Source: Kiloniellales bacterium (GTDB lineage Bacteria > Pseudomonadota > Alphaproteobacteria > Kiloniellales > JAKSDN01). Taken from it: a DNA stretch of 64,000 nucleotides. The stretch's first letter is position 1, and each line of letters opens with the position of its first letter. Shown piece after piece: positions 32,137 through 42,465 of this stretch. The stretch spans positions 1 through 64,000 of the forward strand of contig JASJEC010000003.1 of assembly GCA_030064845.1 (NCBI GenBank). Direction: 5' to 3'. The notes beneath the pieces are model-generated. The model made no database searches. It was not told the DNA's origin and saw nothing but the letters and a program-made list of their open reading frames with translations. The position numbers and the translations under genes were made by a program.

Positions 32137-33684
32137 ATGGCACGACAGAGACGTGAACGCGGGCGCGGCGCGCTGCGCCGGGAACGGGCCCCTTCGGGCG
32201 GCCTCAAGCAGCTGCCGTTCCGGCAGGTCCGCAACCCTTACCCGCCGATGGAGATTGCCTCCGCGGACCAGATCGAAGCGCTACACCGGGCCTCGCTCGA
32301 GATCCTGCGCGATATGGGCATGAACTTCCTGCTCCCCGAGGCCCGGGAGATCTTGAAGCGGGCCGGGGCCGAGGTCACCGAGGGTGATCCCCGGGTGCGC
32401 TTCGATCCGGACCTGATCGAGGAGAGCATCAAAAGCGCGCCGCCGGTCTTCACCCTGCATGCCCGTAACCCGGCCCATTCGCTGACCATCGGCGGCGACG
32501 TGATCAACTACTGCATGGTCGGTAGCCCACCCAACGCGTCCGACCTGGAGGGCGGCCGGCGCCAGGGCAATTTCGAGGACTACTGCAACCTGCTGCGCCT
32601 CGGCCAAAGCCTCAACATCTGTCACCTGATCGCCGGCCATCCGGTTGAACCGACGGACATCCCGCCCGACCTGCGCCACCTCCGGGCCATTTCGACGGCG
32701 CTGAAGCTCTCTGACAAGGCGATGTTCGGCTACTCGCTGGGGCGCCGGCGCATCCTGGACGTGATCGAGATGCTGCGCCTGGTGCGCGGGCTGTCCGAGA
32801 AAGAGCTGACGCAGCAGACCAGCCTCTTCACCATCATCAACGCCAACTCGCCGCTGCAGTACGACGTGCCCATGCTCTGGGGCATGATCGAAATGGCGCG
32901 GACCAACCAGGCCATCGTGGTTACGCCCTTCACCTTGGCCGGCGCCATGGCGCCGGTCACCCTGGCGGGTGCCCTCGCCCAGCAGAACGCCGAGGCGCTC
33001 GCGGGCATCGCCTTCTGCCAGATCGTCAATCCCGGCTGCCCGGTCATCTATGGCGGCTTCACCTCGAACGTCGACATGAAGACCGGCGCACCGGCCTTCG
33101 GCACGCCCGAGTACAGCAAAGCGGTCCTGGTCGGCGGCCAGCTGGCCCGGCGCTACCGCGTGCCCTACCGCTCCTCCAACGTCAACGCCTCGAACCACCC
33201 CGACGTGCAGTCGGCCTACGAGTCGATGAACTCGATATGGGCCACGGCGCTCGGCCACACCAACATGGTCAAGCACGCGCTCGGCTGGCTCGAGGGCGGG
33301 CTCTGCGCCTCCTTCGAGAAGGTCATCATCGACGCCGAGATGCTGCAGGAGATGTCCGAGTTCCTGCTGCCGCTGGAGATCGACGACGCCACCCTGGGCT
33401 TGGAAGCGATCCGCGACGTCGGGCCCGGTGGCCACTACTTCGGCACCGCCCACACCCTGGAACGCTACGAGACGGCGTTCTACGACCCGATCCTCTCGGA
33501 CTGGCGCAACTTCGAGACCTGGTCCGAGGCCGGTTCGATCGACGCGACCTGGCGGGCGCACAGGATCTACAAGGAGGTGCTGGCCGATTACCAGGAACCG
33601 CCGATGGACCCGGGCATCCGCGAGGCACTCGACGACTTCGTCGAACGCCGCATCGCCGAAGGCGGCGCGTCGGCCGAGGATTGA
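32137..33684 (+). CDS. MttB-superfamily (trimethylamine methyltransferase-like) protein, non-pyrrolysine
   Basis: A 515-residue TIM-barrel protein of the trimethylamine/quaternary-amine:corrinoid methyltransferase superfamily. Landmarks are EILRDMGMNFLLPEAREILKR near the N-terminus, FTLHARNPAHSLTIGG, CHLIAGHPVEPTD and TPFTLAGAMAPVTLAGALAQ in the core. The frame has no internal amber codon, so this is the non-pyrrolysine branch, some of whose members demethylate glycine betaine, proline betaine or carnitine. No corrinoid protein or activase gene lies nearby. The basic N-terminal 35 residues (MARQRRERGRGALRRERAPS) are unusual. The start at 32137 has GAGGGA upstream. The substrate is unknown. 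Confidence 0.88.
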   Translation: MARQRRERGRGALRRERAPSGGLKQLPFRQVRNPYPPMEIASADQIEALHRASLEILRDMGMNFLLPEAREILKRAGAEVTEGDPRVRFDPDLIEESIKSAPPVFTLHARNPAHSLTIGGDVINYCMVGSPPNASDLEGGRRQGNFEDYCNLLRLGQSLNICHLIAGHPVEPTDIPPDLRHLRAISTALKLSDKAMFGYSLGRRRILDVIEMLRLVRGLSEKELTQQTSLFTIINANSPLQYDVPMLWGMIEMARTNQAIVVTPFTLAGAMAPVTLAGALAQQNAEALAGIAFCQIVNPGCPVIYGGFTSNVDMKTGAPAFGTPEYSKAVLVGGQLARRYRVPYRSSNVNASNHPDVQSAYESMNSIWATALGHTNMVKHALGWLEGGLCASFEKVIIDAEMLQEMSEFLLPLEIDDATLGLEAIRDVGPGGHYFGTAHTLERYETAFYDPILSDWRNFETWSEAGSIDATWRAHRIYKEVLADYQEPPMDPGIREALDDFVERRIAEGGASAED

Positions 33685-33901
33685 GGCCGCCAAGAACCCT
33701 GGTCACTGGTTCAGGGAAACTTCAAGGGCCGCTCCAGTAGCGTCATCGACCGGGCCAGGAGCGGCCGGCCGGCGGGCCCCGCGGGCTCCGTCAGAACCGT
33801 CCGGTTTCTGAAGTTTAACTTGCAAAATCATAGGTAAGCATCCATACCCTGGGCCTTCCGGAAAAAGCACCGGGTCATCTGCTGGTTGGGGAGGACGACG
33901 C

Positions 33902-34387
33902 ATGTCGGACGCTCACCTCTTCCAATTGGGGATGGACTTGGATCGAGGTTCAAGCACCGCCCAAACGGAGAACGAGGCACTAGAGGACGGCACCGAAACG
34001 GCGCCGGCCGATCGCAAGGACTATTTCAAAGAGCGGGACGGCGTGGCCTACGCCGGTACGCACCTGATCATCGACTTGATGGGCGCGCATCGGCTCGACG
34101 ATCTCGCCCACATCGACCAGACCTTGCGACGATGCGCTGAACAGGCGGGCGCGACGCTTCTCCACGTGCACCTGCATCACTTCACCCCGAACCAGGGCGT
34201 GTCCGGGGTCGCCGTGCTCGCGGAGTCGCACATCAGCATCCACACCTGGCCCGAGCGTGCCTACGCGGCCCTCGACGTCTTCATGTGCGGCGACACCGAG
34301 CCGCTCAAGGCGGTCGAGGAGATGCGCCGGGCCTTCTCGCCGGCCCGGGTCGCCGTTTCGGAGCACCTGCGGGGCAAGGGCGCGTAA
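33902..34387 (+). CDS. speD: S-adenosylmethionine decarboxylase proenzyme, prokaryotic type
   Basis: A 161-residue class 1 AdoMetDC. The self-cleavage site is E108-S109 in VLAESHISIHTWPE; Ser109 would become the pyruvoyl group. The donor Cys129 is in DVFMCGDTEPL. AGTHLIIDLMGA and LLHVHLHHFTPNQGVSG are typical. The N-terminal 45 residues are a longer, acidic extension than in most SpeD. The product, decarboxylated SAM, supplies aminopropyl groups for spermidine synthesis. It starts 217 bp after the MttB-family gene with its own ribosome site (GGGGAGGA). No spermidine synthase is in the window. Confidence 0.95.
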   Translation: MSDAHLFQLGMDLDRGSSTAQTENEALEDGTETAPADRKDYFKERDGVAYAGTHLIIDLMGAHRLDDLAHIDQTLRRCAEQAGATLLHVHLHHFTPNQGVSGVAVLAESHISIHTWPERAYAALDVFMCGDTEPLKAVEEMRRAFSPARVAVSEHLRGKGA

Positions 34388-34431
34388 GCGGGCCCAGCCG
34401 AAGGGGTCGGCCAGATCCGCGCGCGGTACTG

Positions 34432-35289
34432 TCACGAAGGAAGGACTTTGAACGCTCCGTCCGTGCGCAGGTAGAGGATGCACGCCTCCGGGGCTTCGCA
34501 GGAAATCCGATGCCTCGCCTTCCCCTCCGAGCCGAAATAGCTGCCCGCCTCCAGGGCGGTGACGCCGCTCTCGGTCGACGACCCATGCGTGGGTCGACCT
34601 TGGATCACCACGGCGCGGAAGCTCGAACCCTGGGTTTGCAGCTCTCCGGCAAAACCGGCCGGCAGCCTGACCAGCGTCCCGTTCAGCTGCCCGTCGCGCG
34701 GATTTCCCCAGAGGAAGGCCACCTGCGGTCCATCTTGAGACCTCGCCATTTCGGACCGGCCGATCCAGTGGGTGTGCTTTGCATCCAACCAGACGAGGTT
34801 CGACGCATCCACGTTGATCGGCCTCTCACCGTCGTCGAAGGCTTCCTTCGCGGGTAGGACGCCGAAGCCGTCCTCGACCTCGATGTAGGCCAGTGTGTCG
34901 GCACCCTTGGCCGCTGTTATGTGCACGCCTCCGGCCGGCTGGGTCCAGAATGACCCCGCCGCCATGTACATTTCCTCGGCGTCCGGGTCATCGTTGTGAA
35001 TGAGTCCGCTGATCACCACGCCGCGGTAAGCGACATTGTGGATATGGGGCGGCGACTTGAAGCCGTCCGCCGGCTTGAGCAGAAAGCCCGCCGGCCCGGG
35101 ACCTGTGCGGTTGCCCCAGAGCGTCCCGGCTTTCGGACTTTTGTCGCCGCGCAGGGGATTGAGCTGCTCCCACTCGATCTCGGAGGTTGTGACGACCTTT
35201 GTCGCCGGCTCCGCTGCGGCCTGTGCACCGAGGTAGACGGTGGTGACAAAGGAAAGCAGAACGAACGATAAAAGCCCTTCCAAGCGCAT
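34432..35289 (-). CDS. Exported bicupin protein (DUF4437-like)
   Basis: A 285-residue secreted protein with a signal peptide (cleavage near AQAAAE) and two cupin modules. Module 1 has [20 protein letters not shown] and [16 protein letters not shown]; module 2 has [26 protein letters not shown] and [15 protein letters not shown]. The metal-type His motif is kept in module 1 only (HIH ... H), with module 2 more degraded. It resembles DUF4437 proteins of unknown function. The start at 35289 has GAGGGAGGCGAGG upstream. It is convergent with speD. Confidence 0.75.
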   Translation of the reverse strand: MRLEGLLSFVLLSFVTTVYLGAQAAAEPATKVVTTSEIEWEQLNPLRGDKSPKAGTLWGNRTGPGPAGFLLKPADGFKSPPHIHNVAYRGVVISGLIHNDDPDAEEMYMAAGSFWTQPAGGVHITAAKGADTLAYIEVEDGFGVLPAKEAFDDGERPINVDASNLVWLDAKHTHWIGRSEMARSQDGPQVAFLWGNPRDGQLNGTLVRLPAGFAGELQTQGSSFRAVVIQGRPTHGSSTESGVTALEAGSYFGSEGKARHRISCEAPEACILYLRTDGAFKVLPS

Positions 35290-35398
35290 GGCCTCGCCTC
35301 CCTCTCTGTCTTACTACGACACTGTTCTATGTGACGGGAGGGCGGCCCCGGTGCAAGTGGGCACGAGATGGAGACCGCGCCGCGAATGTTAGCCTGCC

Positions 35399-37165
35399 TT
35401 AGCTTTCGGCGGCGGCTTCTTCCGCGCGCTTGGCCAATTCCTCCTCTACCAGCTTGCGGCGCGAGGGCTTGCCGAGCAGCGTCCGGGGCAGCTCGTCGCG
35501 GAACTCGACCCGCCGCGGCATGGCGAAGCTGGCCAGCTTGTCGGCCAGGAACTGGCGCAGCTCGGCCGCGGTCAGCGCGGCGCCCGGACGGCGCTTGATG
35601 TAGGCCTTGACGATCTCGCCGCGATGGCGGTCCGGCACGCCGCAGACGACCACCTCCTCGACCGCGGAGTGGAGCATCACAGCCTCCTCGACCATGCGCG
35701 GATAAACGTTGAAACCGCCGGTTATGATCAGGTCCTTAATGCGATCGATCAGGAAGACGTAGCCGTCCGCGTCGATGTAGCCGACGTCGCCGGTATGGAG
35801 GACCCCGCCGCGCAGCGCCTTCGCGTCGGCCTCCGGCTGATTCTCGAAGCCGGCCATCACCTGGGGGCCGAGGATGCAGATCTCGCCGTGCTCGCCGATT
35901 CCCAGGAAGCGGTCGGGGTCCTTCAGCGACGCGATCTTGACCGTGGTACCGGGGATCGGCAGGCCGATGGAGTTCGGCTTGTTCAATCCGGCGAAGGGGT
36001 TGATCGTGCAGACGGGCCCCGCCTCGGTCAGGCCATAGCCTTCGACCAGCACACAGCCGGTCAGGGTCTCGAATTTCTTCTTGATCGGATAGGCCAGCGC
36101 AGCGCCGCCCGAGAGGCAGTACTGGAGGCTGGAGAGGTCGTATCTCTCCAGGTCCTTCTGGCCGTTGATCGCCGAATACATGGTCGGCACGCCCATGAAC
36201 ACAGTCGGCCGCAGCTTGTCGATCGTCTTCAGCACTTCGCTGACCTTGAAGCGCGGCAGCAGAATGATCTCTGCACCGACCTCGAGACCCACGTTCATGA
36301 CCGCGGTCATGCCGAAGACGTGGAACAGGGGCAGCACGGCGAGCATCCGCTCCTCGCCCCGCTGAACACCGGTCGCCCAGGTCCGGGTCTGGATAAGATT
36401 GGCGAAGAGGTTGGCGTGGGTCAGCTTGGCGCCCATGGGGACGCCGGTCGTCCCCCCGGTGAACTGCAGTACAGCGATGTCGGTCTCGGGATTGATCGCC
36501 ACCGGCGTGCAGAGACCGTCGTTGCCGACCAGCTTCTCGAAATGGATGTGGTGCTCGTCCTTCGGGACGGCGCTCACCTCGCCGCGCTTCATCAGCGCGA
36601 AGAGCGCCCTTTCCGGGAACGGCAGGATGCTGGTCATCCGGCAGGCGACGATCTTCTCGAGGCAGCTGTCCTCGAGCCGGCCCTCCACCTTTCGATAGAG
36701 CGGCTTCAGGTTCATGGTGACCAGGATGCGGGCGCCGGAATCGTTAATCTGCCGGGCTATCTCCCGTTCGGCGTAGAGCGGGTTGAAATTGACGACGGTC
36801 CCACCCGCCTTGAGGATCGCGTGATAGCAGATCACGTAGTAGGGCGAGTTGGGGAGGAACAGGCCGACGCGGGTTCCCTTGGTGACGCCCAGTTCCTGGA
36901 AGCCCTTGGCGGCCCGATCGACCAGGCTGCCGAAATCCTTGTAGTTGTAGCGCTTGCCCAGGAACTCCAGGCATGGCTTGTCGCCATAGCGCGCGACCGC
37001 CTGGGCGACCAGTTCGGGGAGCGGCCGCGGCGTGATGTCGATGTCCCAAACGAGCCCATCGGGATAGGAGGCTTCCCAAGGGTGGGGCCGCTGAGGCTCG
37101 GGCGCAGGAGCGGGCCGCAAACCGAGCCATCCGGACAGCCGGTCCAACGCCGCGCGCAGACGCAT
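35399..37165 (-). CDS. Long-chain fatty acid-CoA ligase (AMP-forming)
   Basis: A 588-residue ANL-superfamily enzyme. The AMP-binding P-loop is LQFTGGTTGVPMGAKLTH; other cores are YGLTEAGPVC, LHTGDVGYIDADGY and the hinge/lysine region DLIITGGFNVYP ... LPRTLLGKPSRRKL. It most resembles FadD-type enzymes that activate fatty acids with ATP and CoA at the inner face of the membrane. The start at 37165 (MRLRAALDR) was chosen as the first with plausible spacing from AGGA; the frame is open to 37273. It has no operon partners. Confidence 0.92.
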   Translation of the reverse strand: MRLRAALDRLSGWLGLRPAPAPEPQRPHPWEASYPDGLVWDIDITPRPLPELVAQAVARYGDKPCLEFLGKRYNYKDFGSLVDRAAKGFQELGVTKGTRVGLFLPNSPYYVICYHAILKAGGTVVNFNPLYAEREIARQINDSGARILVTMNLKPLYRKVEGRLEDSCLEKIVACRMTSILPFPERALFALMKRGEVSAVPKDEHHIHFEKLVGNDGLCTPVAINPETDIAVLQFTGGTTGVPMGAKLTHANLFANLIQTRTWATGVQRGEERMLAVLPLFHVFGMTAVMNVGLEVGAEIILLPRFKVSEVLKTIDKLRPTVFMGVPTMYSAINGQKDLERYDLSSLQYCLSGGAALAYPIKKKFETLTGCVLVEGYGLTEAGPVCTINPFAGLNKPNSIGLPIPGTTVKIASLKDPDRFLGIGEHGEICILGPQVMAGFENQPEADAKALRGGVLHTGDVGYIDADGYVFLIDRIKDLIITGGFNVYPRMVEEAVMLHSAVEEVVVCGVPDRHRGEIVKAYIKRRPGAALTAAELRQFLADKLASFAMPRRVEFRDELPRTLLGKPSRRKLVEEELAKRAEEAAAES

Positions 37166-37414
37166 TTCCCAGTTGTTCCTGATCGTTCGCACTCCGATCC
37201 CGGTTGGGCTCGTTCCGAGCCCTGATGAACCATCTGACCGCCCTGCTTTGGCCCGAGGCGACGCCTTAACCAAGGCGCCAGGCCGAGCTTCGCTGGTTCA
37301 AGGGATTATATGGGATTTCCGGAGGTGATGTGTTAACGGGTGTGGTTAGCAATCACCCGGGCACTCGCCCCTCGCCCGGCCCTGATTTCCGGGACCGGGA
37401 CGGAGCCGGGAGGA

Positions 37415-39015
37415 TCACTTGCGCTGATAGCGCCAGCGCTTGACCACTTCGTCGAGGAACTCCGGACTGTCGGCCTCGGCCTTCCAGGCCGACGAGAAGG
37501 AGGCCGTGCCGCTCATCGGACGGCGCTCGTCGGGAATGCGGTCGAAGGCGAGCCGCATCGGGATCGAGACGCCTTCGCCGACGCCGATCGCCTCGCCGTT
37601 CCTAAGCGAGGGCAGGAAGTCCAGCAGTCCGACCGCCGACTCCGAGAGCGTGCTGCGCACGAAGTCCTGGTCGTTCTGATTGCTCATGCGCAGCGCGAAG
37701 ATCGTGTTGCACTGGGACAGGATGCCCGGCGCCAGCTCCGAGGGACGCTGCGTGACCATGCCGAGCGAGACGCCGTACTTCCGGCCCTCCTTGGCGATCC
37801 TGGCCAGCGCCTTCTTGGTCGGCTCGAAACCGAGCCTGGTGTCGCGCGGAGCGTAGCGGTGAGCTTCCTCGCAAATCAGGGTCACCGGCACGGCGCGGTC
37901 GCTCCACAGCGCGAAGTCGAAGGTCATGCGGCAGAGCACGGAAACCACGACGTTGAGGATCTCCGACGGCACGCCGGAGAGGTCCATGATGGTGATCGGC
38001 TTGCCGGCCACGGGAATTCGGAAGATGCGCGACAGGATCTCGGTCATGTTGTCGCGGACCGTGAGGCCGCCGAACATGAAGGCGAAGCGCGAATCCATCC
38101 GGAGCGAGTTGAGGCGCGACTTGATCCGCATGTATGGGACCGAGTTCTCCGGATTGTCGAGCCGGCCCATGGCCTCGTCGATCAACCCGACCAAATCGCC
38201 GATCTGATAGGGCACCGGCGTGTCCACGGTGACGAACTTGCTCTCCTCGTCCTGGCCCATGTACTTCCGCTTGGCCGCCGGGATGAGCTCGCTCAGGACC
38301 GAGATCTCGGCCGCATGCTGAGTAGCCGAGGTCTCCGGCCCGCCCTCGAGCAGGACCTCGAGGATCTCTTCAAAGTTCAGCAGCCAATAGGGCAGACGGA
38401 GATTGCCCGGCGAGAGAACCTGGGCGGACTCGCCGAAGGCTTGGGAATACTCGTTGTGCGGATCGAGCAGGACGATGTGTCCGTTCTCGTGCTTGCTAAG
38501 GATCGACTGCAGGATCAGCGTGACCGCACAGGACTTGCCGGAGCCGGTCGTGCCGAGCACGGCGAAGTGCTTGCCTAGGAGATCGTCGATGGCGACATAC
38601 GCCGGAATCGAGTGGTCCTGGTGGATCGTCCCGATCCTGACCGTCGAGACGGCCGGACGGGCATAGACCTGCCGGAGATCCTCCAGCGTGGTCTGATAGA
38701 CCGGGTCGCCCAGGCCGGGATAGGCGGAAACGCCGCGCTTGAAGGGGCTGCCACGCTTGAGCGACGACTCGCCGAGCATTTCCAGCTCGACGATCTTCAT
38801 TTCCGAATCCCCCTCGTTCGGCGACGGCAGCGGAATGCTCATTCCCGTCACCATGCCGAAGACGGTCGACGACGGCGTCAGCATCTTTATCAGCTGCCCC
38901 ATCTGGAGTGACACCACGCCGGACGGGCCGCTGGTTTCCTGAGGCTTCTCCAGCAAGACGACGACCTGGGACCCCGTCACGCTGACCACACGGCCTATTC
39001 TGATTTCCGAACCCG

Positions 39016-39019
<4 letters not shown>
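37415..39019 (-). CDS. HerA-like hexameric ATPase/helicase
   Basis: A 534-residue FtsK-HerA superfamily ATPase. The N-terminal HAS-barrel (residues about 1-60) is followed by the RecA-like core with Walker A GTTGSGKS (K162), Walker B VTLICEEAHRYAPRD, a Gln sensor in GMVTQRPSELAPGILSQCNT, and an Arg-finger region in FALRMSNQNDQDF. Family members act as DNA translocases, often with the NurA nuclease in archaea or with effectors in bacterial defence. No NurA or nuclease gene is adjacent. It starts in a 4-bp overlap with a histidine kinase gene upstream (ATGA at 39016-39019), so the two are co-translated. Confidence 0.88.
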
Positions 39020-39978
<959 letters not shown>

Positions 39979-40416
39979 TGGCTCCTTGCCCGTTAACTGA
40001 TCACTTTGCGCTATTTCGAACTCATAGAACCGAATACCCAAGAAGCCGTTAATCTTGAGAATCTGCGGTCCTATAGCCCCCAAAACGCGCTGAAATAAAA
40101 TCAACACGGGAATATGACGGAAAGAAATTAAATAAAATGTAAAAAACTCGTAAAAAAGAAAAACATCTTTCGTGAATTTTACTCAAAATTGCCCAAGAAA
40201 TCCGTTTAATTTCAAGGATCTTTCCAGTCCAAGCTTACGCAAATTTTATATTTTGTTATTATATTCAATGCGATAACACTTGCACCCTTCACTGAATGTT
40301 AACGGTCAACCGCCCAGATTCGCCATCCATGCTGCGCGCTGGCCCCATAGTCCCTGCGTTCTCCCTGCGAGACGGGCCGGCGCGTAGAAGTGAACAAGCA
40401 GGCGTAAAAACAACGA
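39979..40416. other. AT-rich divergent intergenic region
   Basis: About 440 bp between the histidine kinase (reverse) and the DUF2336 gene (forward). The part at about 40100-40290 is strongly AT-rich compared with the surroundings and should contain both promoters. No repeat, RNA or protein-coding signal was recognised. Confidence 0.55.
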
Positions 40417-41292
40417 ATGGCTGACGTCGGACAGAGACATCACGCAACGCCCAAGCGGAGTCCCGGCGAAGCCGACGCCGGGATGGAGCGGCAGCCAACA
40501 GGCATGCCGCGCGACCCCTTCGACGTGGCACCGCTGTTGCGTAGATCCTTCGTCCGCCACCTGAAGAACGTGCCCTACCTGCCGCCTGGACTCGCACAAA
40601 CTCTCGCCCGCGACGTCGAAACCGTGGCACTCGACACGGTCAGAATTGACGAGCCCAAGGGCGCTGGCGGGACAGCGCACCGCAACGTGGGCCCGAACGG
40701 CCAGGGGTCGGTCGATCCGATGCTGTCGCCAATGGACGGCGTAGCGGAGTCGGTCTACGCGCTTTCCTGCCTGCTCCGAGACCTGCTGATCGTTCGGCAC
40801 AGCCTGCCGCAGGAACTGGCCGACCGGATTACGCAGCACGGTCGCGAGGGCACTCTGATCGAGGCCGCCAAGCAAGATCCTAGCGGTGAGAACCTGAAGG
40901 GCGTGGTGACCTATCTCGCCGACCACGACGGCCTCACGGCGAGCCTCTTGCTGCGCTCCCTCTGTCTGGGACAGATGGACCTCTTCGAGATTGCCGTCGC
41001 AAACCGGGCCGGGATCGGCGTGGATGAGGCGCGGCGGAAGATCCGCGACCCCGACCGCGTACCCTTCTCCGAGCTCTACGAACAGGCCGGCCTTCCGCCC
41101 GGTCTCTATCGCGCGTTCCGCGCTGCCGTGAAGGTCCACCGACGGGTGAACGGCACAAAAGACGGCAAGTGGCAGCCCAACGACACGAACCAGGTCATCG
41201 AAAGCCTGGTCAAGGAGTACGAGTACCTCGGTCCGGAGGATCTCGAGCACGTGCTCAGCCAGCTTGCCCGCGAGGCCTTCCCGACCGCCTGA
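40417..41292 (+). CDS. DUF2336-family protein
   Basis: A 291-residue protein. Its C-terminal half fits the alphaproteobacterial DUF2336 pattern of helical repeats, with LTASLLLRSLCLGQMDLFEIAVA, AGIGVDEARRKIRDPDRVPFSELYEQAGLP and LYRAFRAAVKVHRRVNG. The N-terminal 30 residues are hydrophilic and probably disordered. Family members have no settled function; some occur near signalling genes. Here it is divergent from a histidine kinase, so a signalling link is possible. It starts at 40417 without a strong ribosome site. Confidence 0.75.
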   Translation: MADVGQRHHATPKRSPGEADAGMERQPTGMPRDPFDVAPLLRRSFVRHLKNVPYLPPGLAQTLARDVETVALDTVRIDEPKGAGGTAHRNVGPNGQGSVDPMLSPMDGVAESVYALSCLLRDLLIVRHSLPQELADRITQHGREGTLIEAAKQDPSGENLKGVVTYLADHDGLTASLLLRSLCLGQMDLFEIAVANRAGIGVDEARRKIRDPDRVPFSELYEQAGLPPGLYRAFRAAVKVHRRVNGTKDGKWQPNDTNQVIESLVKEYEYLGPEDLEHVLSQLAREAFPTA

Positions 41293-41322
41293 GCGCGGCC
41301 CCGCCACAACACCCCTGATCCC

Positions 41323-41375
41323 GAATCCGCTCTACATCCTAGGGGTAGAGCAGATTCACGCGATTGAACGCCTTC
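41323..41375. repeat. Intergenic repeat (type C, TAGAGCAG...TTCAC family)
   Basis: ATCCGCTCTACATCCTAGG followed by GGTAGAGCAGATTCACG closely matches 62042-62079, where a full palindrome follows. This copy is only the left part. Shorter relatives start at 48844 and near 51378. Confidence 0.7.
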
Positions 41376-41610
41376 ACAATTTTGAAGTCGACAAGCGGGG
41401 ATTTGAGTATTATTGTTGATAAATGTAGTATAAATATTTCTATATTGACATTGTGAAATTATTGTGCAATTTATAGTGCGTGATTAGCGGAGTGGCCTGG
41501 GCGTTTTTCAGTCGTTGAGTTTCCCGGGACACTGCAGGGACTGCTAGTTTTGAGTTAAGGGGAGAACTCCGCGTAGCCTGTCCCTCTCCAGGCTTTACCG
41601 GGGTCGAGGT
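41376..41610. other. AT-rich gap between convergent genes with an orphan promoter-like site
   Basis: The stretch 41395-41480 is highly AT-rich. It contains a perfect TTGACA (41445-41450) and two direct repeats TTGTGAAATT (41451-41460) and TTGTGCAATT (41462-41471), 11 bp apart. No gene starts downstream on the forward strand before the reverse PhnD-like gene, so a small RNA is possible but unproven. Confidence 0.4.
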
Positions 41611-41641
41611 GAAAGGGTCGAAACCTGGTTTCGGCCCTTTC
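41611..41641. terminator. Long hairpin after the PhnD-like gene
   Basis: 14-bp arms (41611-41624, 41628-41641) pairing at 13 of 14 positions around CTG, 18 bp past the reverse-strand stop at 41659. No T-run follows. It may also end any forward transcript from the AT-rich gap. Confidence 0.4.
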
Positions 41642-41658
41642 CCGGTTTCGGCTGTCGC

Positions 41659-42465
41659 TCAGACGAGTTGGGGATAGCCGAGGGAGCGGGCTTCCTCCTC
41701 CATGCGGCGAATCACGCCATAGGCCTCTTCCGGCACCACCACCACGTCGTCGATCAGCAGCGCCCGCCGCAGTTCCTCGAGCACCGGATCCGCCGCGGCC
41801 GCCCGCAGGGCCGCCTGCAGGCGCTCGACCACCCCCGCTTCCTCGCCGGCCCGGGTCACGAAGGGAAGGGCCGGCGCCGCATCGCTTACCGTCAGAACCC
41901 GCAAGCCGGCGACCGCGCTCGGCTCGTGGCGCGCGGCGAGCGCGTGGGTCACGCAATCGACAGCGACCAGATCGACCCGGCCGCTCTGGAGCGCCTCGAG
42001 CGAGGCCGGGTGGCCACCGGTTTCCAAGGTCCCGCCGAAGAACGGCCCGCCCCGGGCAAGCGGCGCCACCATATGCCTGAGCGCGTTGTAGCCCGATTGG
42101 GAGTCGCGCCCGTTGTAGCCGCAGATCCGTCCCGCCATGTCCGCCAATGACACCGCCGTCTCGCCTTCGCGCACCAGGATTAGGCTGCGGTAGTTCGGCC
42201 CCTCACATCCCGGGGCCTGGTAAACTGGCGTCGCCACTAGGGTGACCGCGCCTTTCAGACCGTGGAGCAAGGGATAGCCGCAGGTCTGGCTGAACAGCAG
42301 GCGCGGGTCGGTCCAATGGTCGTGCAGCGCGGAACCGCGGACCAAGGCCTCCGGGACGTCGGAAATCCCCGCCTCACGAAAGGCGGCTGCCAGCGCCGAC
42401 CACCAAGCGTCGGTGACCGGGCGCAGGGCTTCCAGATCATACATCGGCAGGCTGGCGAGCCTCAT
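41659..42465 (-). CDS. PhnD/SsuA-type substrate-binding protein without signal peptide
   Basis: A 268-residue periplasmic-binding-protein-fold protein of the phosphonate/phosphite PhnD type (MASLPMYDLEALRPVTDAWW-like start, then RLLFSQTCGYPLL, SLADMAGRICGYNGRDSQSGYNALRHM, SGRVDLVAVDCVTHAL). It lacks a signal peptide, so it probably stays in the cytosol as a ligand sensor rather than feeding an ABC transporter; no permease or ATPase is nearby. It overlaps the XRE-regulator gene by ATGA (42462-42465), suggesting the two proteins work together, one sensing ligand and one binding DNA. Confidence 0.82.
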   Translation of the reverse strand: MRLASLPMYDLEALRPVTDAWWSALAAAFREAGISDVPEALVRGSALHDHWTDPRLLFSQTCGYPLLHGLKGAVTLVATPVYQAPGCEGPNYRSLILVREGETAVSLADMAGRICGYNGRDSQSGYNALRHMVAPLARGGPFFGGTLETGGHPASLEALQSGRVDLVAVDCVTHALAARHEPSAVAGLRVLTVSDAAPALPFVTRAGEEAGVVERLQAALRAAAADPVLEELRRALLIDDVVVVPEEAYGVIRRMEEEARSLGYPQLV

